A DNA stretch of 64,000 bases. Origin: Mesodorylaimus sp. YZB2_4. Lineage: Eukaryota > Nematoda > Enoplea > Dorylaimida > Dorylaimidae. The stretch is taken from NCBI GenBank assembly GCA_030248295.1, contig JASANH010001390.1, forward strand, positions 1-64,000, written 5' to 3'. A program made the translations under genes and the position numbers. Shown here one piece after another: positions 37,360 to 46,686 of this stretch; the first letter of the stretch is position 1; each line of letters opens with the position of its first letter. Under the pieces are notes generated by a model. The model was not told the DNA's origin. It saw only the letters and a list, made by a program, of their open reading frames with translations, and made no database searches.

Positions 37360-39282
37360 ATGGTGAAAGTGGAATCGTTCGATTTACAATTCGACCGTTT
37401 CGATGCCCATTATTCTGCTGGGGACATTGTGGCGGGATGTGCTTATTTGGTCGTATCGGCCAGACATCCGATCAAGATCAAAGATCTGAATGTGACATTG
37501 GCTGGTGAAGGGAAAACAAGTTGGGTGAATAAAGTCTCTGATAATATTTATGACAGTACTGAACCTTATCTCAATATGACTCAGACTTTCAAAAATTTAT
37601 TGGAGAATATGACAGATGAAAAAGGAAACTTGCCACCGGGCCAGCATCGATTTCCGTTTAAGTTTAGATTACCGTACACACTACCTTCGTCGTACGAGGG
37701 CGAGTTCGGCTACGTGAGGTACACGTGTGTGGCCGTGGTGAACGTGGGTGGAGGTGATATGCAACGGTCGGCTTCGCTAAGAGCTGGATTCTCGTCGAGG
37801 AACAAAAAGATGGTTGTGGAAAAGTCATTGAATATTAGCGGTGAGTCGAGTTGACAAAGGGCAGCAGACGATGGGATGACAATCAGACGGGTCCGGACCA
37901 TAGTGACTACAGTTTTCCGCCAAATCCCAGCCTGCCCTCTCGCTGGCCTTGCACACCAGACCGTGGGGGAGTCATACAACCGTCGAGATGTTCCCAGTGG
38001 AAACACGGAAGACAAGCGAACTGGTAGTCTCGGGCCCTAAACACCGAAGGGGTTTAGAGGTCACGCCACCGTGCGAGGAAGCCAGTGTCTGACCTCTCAT
38101 GTGGTGTTCCATGTGGAGACACGGAAGGGTAGGCAATTTCGAAGAGGACTTGCGCAGGTCTGACTGCAGTCATTGGAAAATCGTTCTGCTCAAATACTTG
38201 GCTGGGCTACCCGGGTCGTGGCCTAGCGGTTAAGGCGTCTGCCTTTCACGCAGGGTGCGCATTTACAAAGGAGGGTTCGACTCCCGCCTGGGCAAAACAT
38301 GATTGTAAATATGTGGTCCCTAGCCCTCGAGTGCTGTATGTTGTTTGGCTATGGATAAAGTATGACACCACATGACATGACATGTGTGACCAAACCTGGC
38401 GGGCGCAGGTGAGATCGTGGTCGGTGGGACAAAAACTCCGACTGGACCAAGGCAATTCTTACGACAATTTTTGATTTAGAGAAATTAACTATAACAACGC
38501 ACGACGTTATAGCATTCCACATTTCATTATTAGTCTTATTGATCTTCTTAAATCTTTCCCCTTCTTTTCCTCCTTAGTCATGTTAGCAGCTGAACCCGGC
38601 ACCAGATCATGGCCCTCACACATCATCACTAATGACACAGGTTTGACGTGCGCACACAAAAAACCACGCTCTCCCTCTCTCCATGGCACCGGCCACGAGG
38701 GTTACACTTGCACAGACTTCAGCAGGCCACCAGCCATCATAGCAGCAGACCCAGTTTTGTCCTGCAGTCATAGTGTTTTCTTTCTCACTTTCAGCTCAAG
38801 TTGGCATCAGCCAAGTGTCACTGACTGAGCAGAATAGCAATGGAATTCGGCAAGAAGGTGGTTTTGACACGTCTGGTTGTTGCGGATTAGGTGCTGGTCG
38901 GATGAATGCCTCGTTGTTCATACCACAATCAGCCTTCATCTTAGGCCAATCCATGCCGGTGCAGGTATGGTTGGAAAACTTTATGCGACGAGCGCAACGT
39001 GGTCCAGCTATGGTCAGCTTAGTGCAGGATGTTCATTTTCGGTCGGTAAGTTTCTTCCAGACAGCATCGGACAGCAAACTGGTGAGCAAAGTAGTCGATG
39101 CAGCGCCGGTCGAGATTCCAGAAAGAGGTAAAGATATTTTGAAAACTGTCTACATCGTCATTTCGCCCGATTTGCCCGCCACTAGTGTCAGTGATAACCT
39201 GATCACGATCAGATACAAGTTGCGTTTAGAAGTTGGTCATTTCGAGATCGTGCTTCCTGTTGGATTGGCGTCAACAGTTTGA
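37360..39282 (+). CDS. Alpha-arrestin (arrestin domain-containing protein)
   Basis: Two exons, 37360-37840 and 38795-39282, join with phase 1 (AGCG|GTGAGT to TTTCAG|CT), about 322 residues. The arrestin N domain shows FDLQFDRFDAHYSAGDIVAG, HRFPFKFRLPYTLPSSYEG and GYVRYTCV, the usual strand order. The second exon carries the arrestin C domain (GCCGLGAG, NASLFIPQSAFILGQSMPV) and a closing ITIRYKLRLEVGHFEIVLPV strand. ARRDC proteins are adaptors that link membrane cargo to NEDD4-type ubiquitin ligases through C-terminal PPxY motifs. This protein ends right after the fold, so no PPxY tail is seen; either the protein lacks one or a further exon was missed. Its 3' end faces MOXD copy A with only 118 bp between stop codons. 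Confidence 0.88.
37841..38794 (+). repeat. Alpha-arrestin intron carrying a SINE and an R3 copy
   Basis: A 954-bp intron. It contains SINE copy 2 (38213-38385) directly followed by an R3 fragment (38391-38463). The rest shows no recognised feature. Confidence 0.8.
38213..38385 (+). repeat. tRNA-Glu-like SINE, copy 2
   Basis: The best-preserved copy: A-box-like TGGCCTAGCGGTTAAGG, an anticodon loop reading TTC, B-box GGTTCGACTCC, a body with GCCCTCGAGTGCTGTATG and a tail of ATGACA units. It aligns throughout with 32902-33070. A 3-prime body and an intron-like insertion after the anticodon stem rule out an ordinary tRNA gene. Confidence 0.9.
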
Positions 39283-39357
39283 AGAGCTGTGGTTTTTTCA
39301 AATAATTATGGCTCCAATAAGCCCGTCTTCACGGCATCAAAAAATGTCTGAATCGCT

Positions 39358-39363
39358 AATAAA
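39358..39363 (+). terminator. Polyadenylation signal AATAAA after the alpha-arrestin
   Basis: A canonical signal 76 bp beyond the stop codon. It lies within the short gap to the convergent MOXD copy A. Confidence 0.45.
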
Positions 39364-39400
39364 AAGTATGCTGAGCTCGCCAACTACCCACTATCTACGC

Positions 39401-42400
39401 TCACACAGTGCGCATTACTCTTATCACTGCTGGTACAATGGCTATCAATGCCCACGATCCCTGGTTCTTAATTCCAGAACCCCACTCAATCAGTTCCACT
39501 GTCTGCATTGTTTTGTTATTTTTCTTGGTCTCTTCTTTGTCCATTTGTTCTTTATGAATTACTTTGCTCTTATCAGCCTGTTCTTCGCCGCCCAGATCCT
39601 CAGCAGGTATACATTTCCTCGTCAATTCTGTCACCCATGGTTGCGTGACTTTTGGGAAACCTTTGTGCGTGAATTCAGTGAGTTCGATTGCTGGGTCATC
39701 CTTGTCTGATGACTGAAATAAAAAGTTTGATAGCCCATACTGTAAGTTTGAGTAAGAAACGGGCACTTTACGTTTTTTAGTGGTTGGTAATATAGGTTCT
39801 GCAAGTACTGTCCATTGGCTATGAATTCCTTGTACCTCTTCCGCATACCAGGCTTTTCCCAGTCGAGATGGTGTTTGACAAAGTCGTCCAACGATACCTT
39901 CTCTTTCGATGGAAGCAATACTGTCGAGCTGAAAGAGCGAATACGAGGCCCCCCTATGACGTCAAACTGACCAGAACAACTTACTTATACACCAGGTGTC
40001 CCCCAAGCATGGGCACATATGCCTCGGGATCGGGGGAGCTGAAGCACGAGAATCCCTTGGCTATCCTCGGATAGTAGAAATGTGTGGCATCGCACATTTC
40101 ATCGAAAGAAGAAAATCCGCCCTTAAAATAATTTTATTTAAGTCTAAACGACTTTAAAATGAAATAAGCTCACATATGTTGTCTCATTCATCCCAGTCGT
40201 GTCGTAAACGCACTCCAGTACGAGCTCATCTCCAGGAAAGACGTGACGAGGCGGCACTAAGTGACGGAAATTCTGAAAATCTTACTCACGATCAGACTGG
40301 AGCTGACGACGACGCCTTTTCTCCCAGTATACAATACTGCAGTTCTGACTCGCTCAACCAGACAATGAGACCCCACTCAGAACAGCATGTATTAGCTTAC
40401 ATTACATCTTTCTTGAAACAAATGCTGAACCGAGCTGTTTGTGAGTCTGAGGGTTGGCGGACACCCAGGAATATGGAAATCAGCCAGGTCTCATGGCAAC
40501 AGGGGAGCATGTCTGACAGGTACTGGAGGCACGCTACTAGTACATGGCATTTTAAACCTACGCCAAGTAGAGGAGTACCTGCAGGCGAGTAGGAATCCCG
40601 TATCACCTCCCGATTGACGCCAAAAGGCTGCACCAAAAATATCCAGGCTCTCTCACAAAGATTTTTACATGCAATAGGCGGAATAGCCCTACATTAGAAA
40701 AGTTACCGCGGGGAGGATAGATTCAAATGCCCTCCAGGCAGGTAACCCAGTCATAGGTGCCTGAGACATCAACCCGATGGGTTTCAGCTTCGCCTGGAGG
40801 AGCGTATCGAGCGGCCAATGAAGGCAACTGATACGCTGTATGCGGCGGCCAGTCAAGGCAGCCAGGCCTTCTCCACAGGCCAAACACACATACTACACAC
40901 AGCACAGTTGGGGTAGTTGCCCGTTCAGCTAATAGAATACTGTGAGCACACCTGGGCCTGGGAGCAAAACTTCCCAGTTCAGTTTATTATTACATATTAT
41001 GAAAACACTCCAAGCATCTGCTTGGACAAACCATGCCTTATTACCTGAGAAAAAAAGTCGTAATTGTCATCTATGCCATAGTCGGCTAGCTGCTTGCCGT
41101 TGCGGTAGTGGTGCATTCTTGTCCGTCGTCCAAGCAAGTGCATATGCAGCAGCGTGGAAAACATGTAAATGCCAGTTAGGGGCAGTCGAGATAAACATTT
41201 CTCAAAGTGGGCGTAAAAATGAAAATCGGGATCACCAGCAGGAAGTATTTGATTAGGAGTTCCCTCGTCCGTTCCCAGGAACATGATGCCTGCGTCGATT
41301 GGTCGCAGAGTTGGTGTGAGATAAAGGCGTATGCCAGAGCTATCTACGAGTCCTGAAAGAATCGAATTGAGAAGGCAGTAGATACACTATGCCAGATCAT
41401 AAATCAACACTAGTCTCATTTGCACCAACCTGGGGTCAGTTGAGGGTTTTCGTAGTGCACCTCCAGCATCACGTACGTGTCCTCCGGGCTTTCGAACATT
41501 GGTAAGCCGACATCTTCGGGCATGTCGCTTGGCTAGAGTGGGCCACACTGATGAGTGGAGCACCAATGCACACACCGTGCAAGGCACAGGTGAAGCCTGG
41601 CGGGCGTAGGAGAGAATGTGACCGATCGAAGTCGGCGGGACAAAAACTCCGAGTGAAGTAAGGCGAGTCTTGGACTACATCTTGTGATCTGCCCCTTCTG
41701 CCAGGCGATAGAGGACCGACCATGAAGGAGAAACAGAAGCAGCGGTTTACTACGCGGGCTTGACTCTCGACGGAGAGTAATCTCAATGCACTGACCGACA
41801 TGACAGGTTAGACTGTATCAATGCAAGCCGAGAACCAGTCCAGATCAGTCCACCTCTACAACCTGGGCTGATATTTCCTAGCCGCCAGAGAGGTCATAAA
41901 TTCTCTCCCACCCGCCCCAAGGATCGACTAGGCAAGACGGTTACGCAGGTACTTGCGCTGACTATAAGACCATAGCACTGTACCTTCATTCCAGATGTCC
42001 AAAGCCAGATAACTTTTGAGGAGCAATCGTACATTTTAGAGTAACTGAGCCCATCGCCCGTGAAGCACCTTTCGCCCTTGCCCAAGTGCTCTGACTTGTT
42101 ACTGGAACATTGATAGAGACCAATATGGTGAATGTAGGGTTCGTTTCCAGGGTCTACAATGGCTTCCATCTAAAACAGACGATGGCACCATCTGGGCACA
42201 ATTAGCTCAGTCGTCCAAACCCTAATCAGGTGATGAACAGGCCACTTGGGCATCTCGAAGATCTGACACCAGTACATAAGATGGTGGTCCGTTGGCAGGG
42301 GTGTGGCATCGGACAACAGATCCAGAACGACTGTGTCCTGTGGCAGTCGAGCGTGGATATCTGGCGGATCGAAGAGATAAACACCTCGTACGCCACGGTT

Positions 42401-43825
42401 TCTGGCCATGTGTATCTCAAAGTGATCCTCGTCTTCAGGCTGTTCATCGGAGAATGCGTAGATAATGCGAGTATTATCGGCCTGAATGGCAAAGTGTGCT
42501 CTGTCAGGCTGGGAATATTTACCTGGAACCATGTTTGCAGGATGTGGGCAGTGTAAAGTGTAAAGTGCAAGTTTGCTGCTGCAGCTCAACGTGCAAGGTA
42601 TTCAGGCTACAAACTTTTTGAACTCCTAACTTATCGTAGGATAAATGGTTTATACGCTGCCAATACGAGTGTATGTAAGACCAGACCAGTTTTTCTGTGC
42701 CAATGAAGGCATGTTTCAAAACCAAGTGCAGAACTACCTCACTGTGAATCGGTAATAAACAGAAGACATAAATTTAGTCAGTGGGACTTGGGTGAATTCA
42801 CCAGTATTACAGCTGCAGATTTTGGCAAAGCAGTTTTCTCATTTACGATACATTAGGCTCGTCTTCTTTGTCGTTGAACCAGGCGAGCGTGGGTAAATAA
42901 GCAAACGTGAAGCAAGCATTTTAGGCTACTATCACAACATGGCTTTTGGAGCATGGCAGTCGAATTATGATTCAACAAAATCGTGGAGTATTTACGGCAT
43001 ATTTCATGTCTTCTAGGATAAGCGATGAAGATTTGTGGATGAGTACTTATTCTTATTAGAAGGCTCAAAATTTGAATAGCCACAGTTTCTCAAACCTGAT
43101 GGTGGGGGAATCGTCCCACGATCAGTGAGGAAACGTCGCATGTCTCAGTGAGTCGATTCCCCCACGAGGCACAGTGGGGGAGACGACACAGTGGGTAAAT
43201 GGCACAAGTGGGGGAAACGTCTCACAATCGTACTCACAGTCAGCCGATAGTCGCCTTCATCGTCGCATGTATCTAGCCTCCGTTTGAACTTGGTCAGGAA
43301 ATGGGATCCATTATTCGAAGCATCTAGCAGCGTGTAGTCCTGGTGGGCATCCTTTCGCGGGTACTCTTTGGCTTTGGCGTGCCTGTCCTAAAGGGCACAC
43401 TTACTGGATCGCATGTCATTGTGCCAAATCGACTCCTTTCCAGTCAGGACACTCACACTGATCTGGCCTCGTCCATTGCTGTCGACCCAAATGAGCACAA
43501 TGTCGGCATTGGTCATGCCACCACTCGGAGTGAATCCGAGTCCAATCCATCCCTTGGCTTCGGCAGCGACCTCGAATGTGATCGTGTCGTTGTCATACTC
43601 CCAACGCAGGTCGAACTTGCCACGTCTGTCTAACGACTGTTGATGTCCACCTTCCTTGGCTAGTCTGCCCTTCAAAACGCATCGCTATAATAAAGATAAG
43701 CTATAAGCTCAATTGCTTACAAACTCAGCGATTTCGTCGCGTGTTAACTGTTTTGCACTTGGCACATATCCCGAAGCAGCAGGGAAAATATGAAATAATA
43801 AAAAATAAAATGAAGCCAGTCTCAT
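39401..43825 (-). CDS. MOXD1: MOXD1-like copper monooxygenase, copy A
   Basis: Eleven exons: 43825-43721, 43669-43457, 43387-43238, 42481-42221, 42169-41984, 41532-41430, 41352-41045, 40272-40174, 40121-39985, 39928-39772, 39712-39401; 676 residues. Order: signal peptide (FYFLLFHIFPAASG), DOMON domain (WEYDNDTITFEV, GWIGLGFTPSGGMTNADIV), then the two copper domains of the DBH/PHM family. Copper ligands are visible: HHIGLYQC (CuH pair), LEVHYEN (third CuH His), LLHMHLLGRR (CuM HxH) and FDEMC (CuM Met). The C-terminus ends in a hydrophobic stretch after ALIAIVP, suggesting a GPI or membrane anchor. DBH hydroxylates dopamine; the MOXD1 substrate is unknown, and here too. It probably acts in the secretory pathway or at the cell surface. 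First gene of a tandem array; the exon plan is shared with B, C and D. Confidence 0.95.
40273..41044 (-). repeat. Copy A intron containing R2 copy 1
   Basis: A 772-bp intron. About 40730-40905 is repeat R2: it shares CTGGAGGAGCGTATCGAGC, a CTCCACA.GCCA.ACAC block and CCAGGCAGGT with 45845-46055, and matches 51730-51822 in reverse. Confidence 0.8.
41533..41983 (-). repeat. Copy A intron containing an R3 fragment
   Basis: A 451-bp intron holding R3 at 41593-41673. It shares GCCTGGCGGGCG and GGGACAAAAACTCCGA with 38391-38463, the clearest R3 pair. Confidence 0.75.
42482..43237 (-). repeat. Copy A intron containing R1 copy 2 and GGGGGAA motifs
   Basis: A 756-bp intron. R1 copy 2 is at 42571-42887. 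Further on, 43098-43220 carries several copies of GTGGGGGAATCGTC or GTGGGGGARACG; the reverse form (GACGATTCCCCCAC) also occurs at about 7668-7682 near R1 copy 1, so this motif may belong to the same element. Confidence 0.75.
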
Positions 43826-45302
43826 CGCCAAATGGCTGAGTGTGCCAGAAAGTTGTCTCAAGTGGCTCGCCTGTATTGTGTGAACTCCTACATAATACGG
43901 GCTCGTACAGTATTTGTGAGCAGGTGCAATTCATCTTTTCATTTTAGGTAAAAAATCATTAATCTTGTCCATTGTTCTAGTTTTCGCCGTCGCGATCAAA
44001 TACTAAGTTCTGTAGTTAGATGACTTTGCAACAGGCGTGCGAGCTATACCACTGGTATTGTGAGGCATGAAACAAATATTGTACTTTCAGGCGAGAGGGC
44101 GGCTGATGCCCGGTAAAACCAGCACGCTGTCAATCTTCAACGTGCTGACAACACCGATTATGCATGGTTTCCGTTTGAGGCAGTTTTTAGGGAGACCGTC
44201 TGTCACATCCGGTCTGCGCTTTATTGTTGGTCACAGTTGGTGGCTCTTCGACTCTAGTGTTGGTGTGAGCCCACGCTTGGCTGACAGCCCAGCGTGCGTA
44301 CTCTGTCGCACAGAGGTGTGAGCTGCAGTTGGTATAACTTCTAGCCTTCCTGCTTGCAGTAGTTTCTGCGCTCTGCTGAAGATTGTCGTGACACTCACCA
44401 AGCAGCAACATGGCTGCTCGTTGCACCTTTGACCAGCGACCGCACAGTCTTCTCATATGGTGTCAACGGAATACGTAAGTGAGATGCCTGACCGTCCGTT
44501 TGTGATATATGCAGACACTTTCCTTAACTAACGTTCTGCTACTAGCTGAGTATTTACATCACACACTAGCGCGTACTGTAAATACTCAGAGAATATCCAA
44601 GGGAAATGATTATTTCAAATCAGTCTACAGTAAGGCGGGGAAATTATTCGAGGAGGAAACTAAAACTATTCCACCCTCCCTCACAGAGTGGGAGTGAGGA
44701 GCATGGGGCCCCGTGGAGTGGTGCCCAGCACATACAATACATAAGCAAAGCTCGGGCCCTTGACCTGTACGCGCAGGGTCATATCATTAGCGAGAGGTCA
44801 TCAAAAAGTTTTTAAAGGAAGGCAAAACTATAGCTCAAGGGAGCACACTGAATGGCCCCGCCTCCAAAATCTTTGAAATAGTGTAACCACGGCGCCCAAT
44901 CGATCTTCCCTGGCTGGGAAACGGCAGCTGCTCGGGTTAATGTTTCAGCCGCAGGTACAGTGGCAAGACTTGCTCCGGTCCTTTTCGCAGACTTTGGTCG
45001 GCCAAATTCTCTCCTGCGCCTGCCAGGCTAGGTTACAATAATATCGCTTTATTGAACAGGATGCAGCCATATTTTGGTTTCTGCAGTCCATGTGCTTGGT
45101 TAATGGTTGGCGAGCGATGTGCACACACAGAGTGCTCATAGATGCACTTGAACCCTTATCTATTGTATACTTCCCATATATCCTTTTTTGGCTTCTAGTC
45201 CATTTTTCCTTGGGCTCCTAGACGGCCTAGCGGTCGTCAAAAATTTGAAGAATACGCATGTGACTCGTGCACTGTACGTATACTCAGTTACTCTTCCTGC
45301 AC
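43826..45302. other. Spacer between MOXD copies A and B, first part
   Basis: This holds the putative upstream region of copy A and an R3 copy at 44931-45034. No coding frame could be supported. Short ORFs at 44067-44321 and 44509-44697 show no family resemblance. Confidence 0.5.
44931..45034 (+). repeat. Dispersed repeat R3, intergenic copy
   Basis: Matches 31160-31265 in the same orientation (TGTTTCAGCCGCAGG, CAGACTT.GGTCGG, GCGCCTGCCAGGC). It also matches 38391-38463 and 41593-41673 in reverse. Confidence 0.7.
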
Positions 45303-45500
45303 CTACACAGGCACAGCAAAGACCACATCTATCAGCGTGCACATGATCGTCATCACGGCCGATGATGCCTGGATTCTAATCGTTGACCCGCCCTCAGTCA
45401 ATTTCTCTTTTCGGTCAGTTTTTACATTTTTCTTTGCCTCTTCCTGGTCCATCTTTTCCACCGGGGTCCAATTACCTTTTGGCTATTCCTGCGGCTCCTC
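45303..45500 (-). pseudogene. Orphan C-terminal exon of a MOXD1-like gene
   Basis: On the minus strand the frame ends EKLTEGGSTIRIQASSAVMT, a hydrophobic anchor and a stop at 45303. This corresponds to the final exon of copy B (EKLIEGGSAIRSQAPLAV, anchor, stop at 46687). The DNA similarity continues past the stop codon: the AGCAAAGACCACA block is shared. The upstream half is less clear (NWTP near 45477 may match QPWTP). No other MOXD exon is seen between 43826 and 46686, so it is either the last trace of a fifth gene copy or a spare terminal exon for copy B. Confidence 0.8.
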
Positions 45501-45734
45501 TAGCCACCATGATCAGCATAACTGGCCCGTGTAGCGCGCTTATCGACTGTCTGGCACAATAAATGCAGCCTGATTCGGGCATACGGTAAATATTCAAATG
45601 ACATCCAGGGACATTATTTCAAATGAATCCACGTCGGGGAAATTACGCGAGGGGATAAAATTGCAATATATTTCGACATGGTCCCCCACCACACGGTGCT
45701 GGTTTGCCAGTACATTACACGGGTAAACGGTGAT

Positions 45735-45829
45735 GGTACCGCGGTGATAGACTAGCGCCAGTCTATCACTGCGGTACCATTCGCTCCCCGCGGTGTGTCC
45801 AATTGGAGAAGACAAGACTGCGGGGAGCG
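45735..45829. repeat. Twin adjacent hairpins
   Basis: Two strong inverted repeats lie side by side. At 45735-45778, GGTACCGC pairs with GCGGTACC and GTGATAGACT pairs with AGTCTATCAC around a 6-base loop. At 45782-45829, CGCTCCCCGC pairs with GCGGGGAGCG around a 28-base spacer. Function unknown. Confidence 0.8.
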
Positions 45830-45844
45830 GATAGTGTCGATAAC

Positions 45845-46055
45845 ACTCCAGGCAGGTTTTATACATAGTCGTACTGTAGGAACCAGACTTCATCCAGACG
45901 GGTTTTTGCTCCTCCTGGAGGAGCGTATCGAGCAGACAGTGAAGGCAATTCTGTGTGAGGCCAGCTAAGGACCATATACTGCTCCATGCATAAGGTGGCT
46001 AGTTGAGGCAACCAAATACACTGCATTCTCCACAAGCCACACACCTATTACACCG
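45845..46055 (+). repeat. Dispersed repeat R2, copy 2
   Basis: Same orientation as 40730-40905, sharing CTGGAGGAGCGTATCGAGC and the CTCCACAAGCCACACAC block. It starts right after the twin hairpins. Confidence 0.8.
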
Positions 46056-46686
46056 CGTATGGCCACACTTACGAGTAGTCTGTTAATGCTCTTGCTAATC
46101 AAGTTTTCGATGCATCGTTAGCTCTGCTTTCTGCAACAATACATTCCAGACCACTTTTTGTTTGTACACTGACAGATTACGACAGCAAAGGCAGTGGGTA
46201 CCTGCAGGGGCACCAACCATTAACATGGAGCCGCAAAACGCCGCACCATCACCGTTATGATGCTTCAGTCAAGGAGCAGCACCTGCATCCACCAATGAGA
46301 CTAACTGTTTAGTCCTATGCAGCTAGCATGCTAACATTAGTTAGCAGTTAACGACAGTTACGAGTAAAAGTTGTAAGACTAACTCGAGTTAGTCTCGCTG
46401 GTAGATAAGACTGCAGGTCGGGAGACAAGGCTGGCTTTTGGCGTGGCGGAAAGACTCCACTTGTCAAACCTTCCACTACCAGTAATACTGTGCGATTCCA
46501 AATGTGTTTCACTAACGACTGGCCTTTGCTAACTATAAGCGTTCTGTTACTATGATTCCTGGTGATTATAAGAGGCTGCAACCAAAATTTAGCAGGCCAA
46601 CAAGCTGCAATTAAAAAAAGCTGCTAACAGGGTACAGTTCACCATGGAGTTGGGCATTCCCGCCGGCCTGCTACTCGACTCGCAGG
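46056..46686. repeat. Spacer with palindromes downstream of MOXD copy B
   Basis: Contains a perfect 20-bp palindrome at 46376-46395 (AGACTAACTCGAGTTAGTCT) and a short hairpin GCTAAC-ATTA-GTTAGC around 46330-46345. No coding frame is supported. Confidence 0.6.

Noticed and set aside
38213..38300. A functional tRNA-Glu gene
   Set aside because: It has an insertion after the anticodon stem and an unrelated 3' body shared with other copies; it is the head of a SINE.
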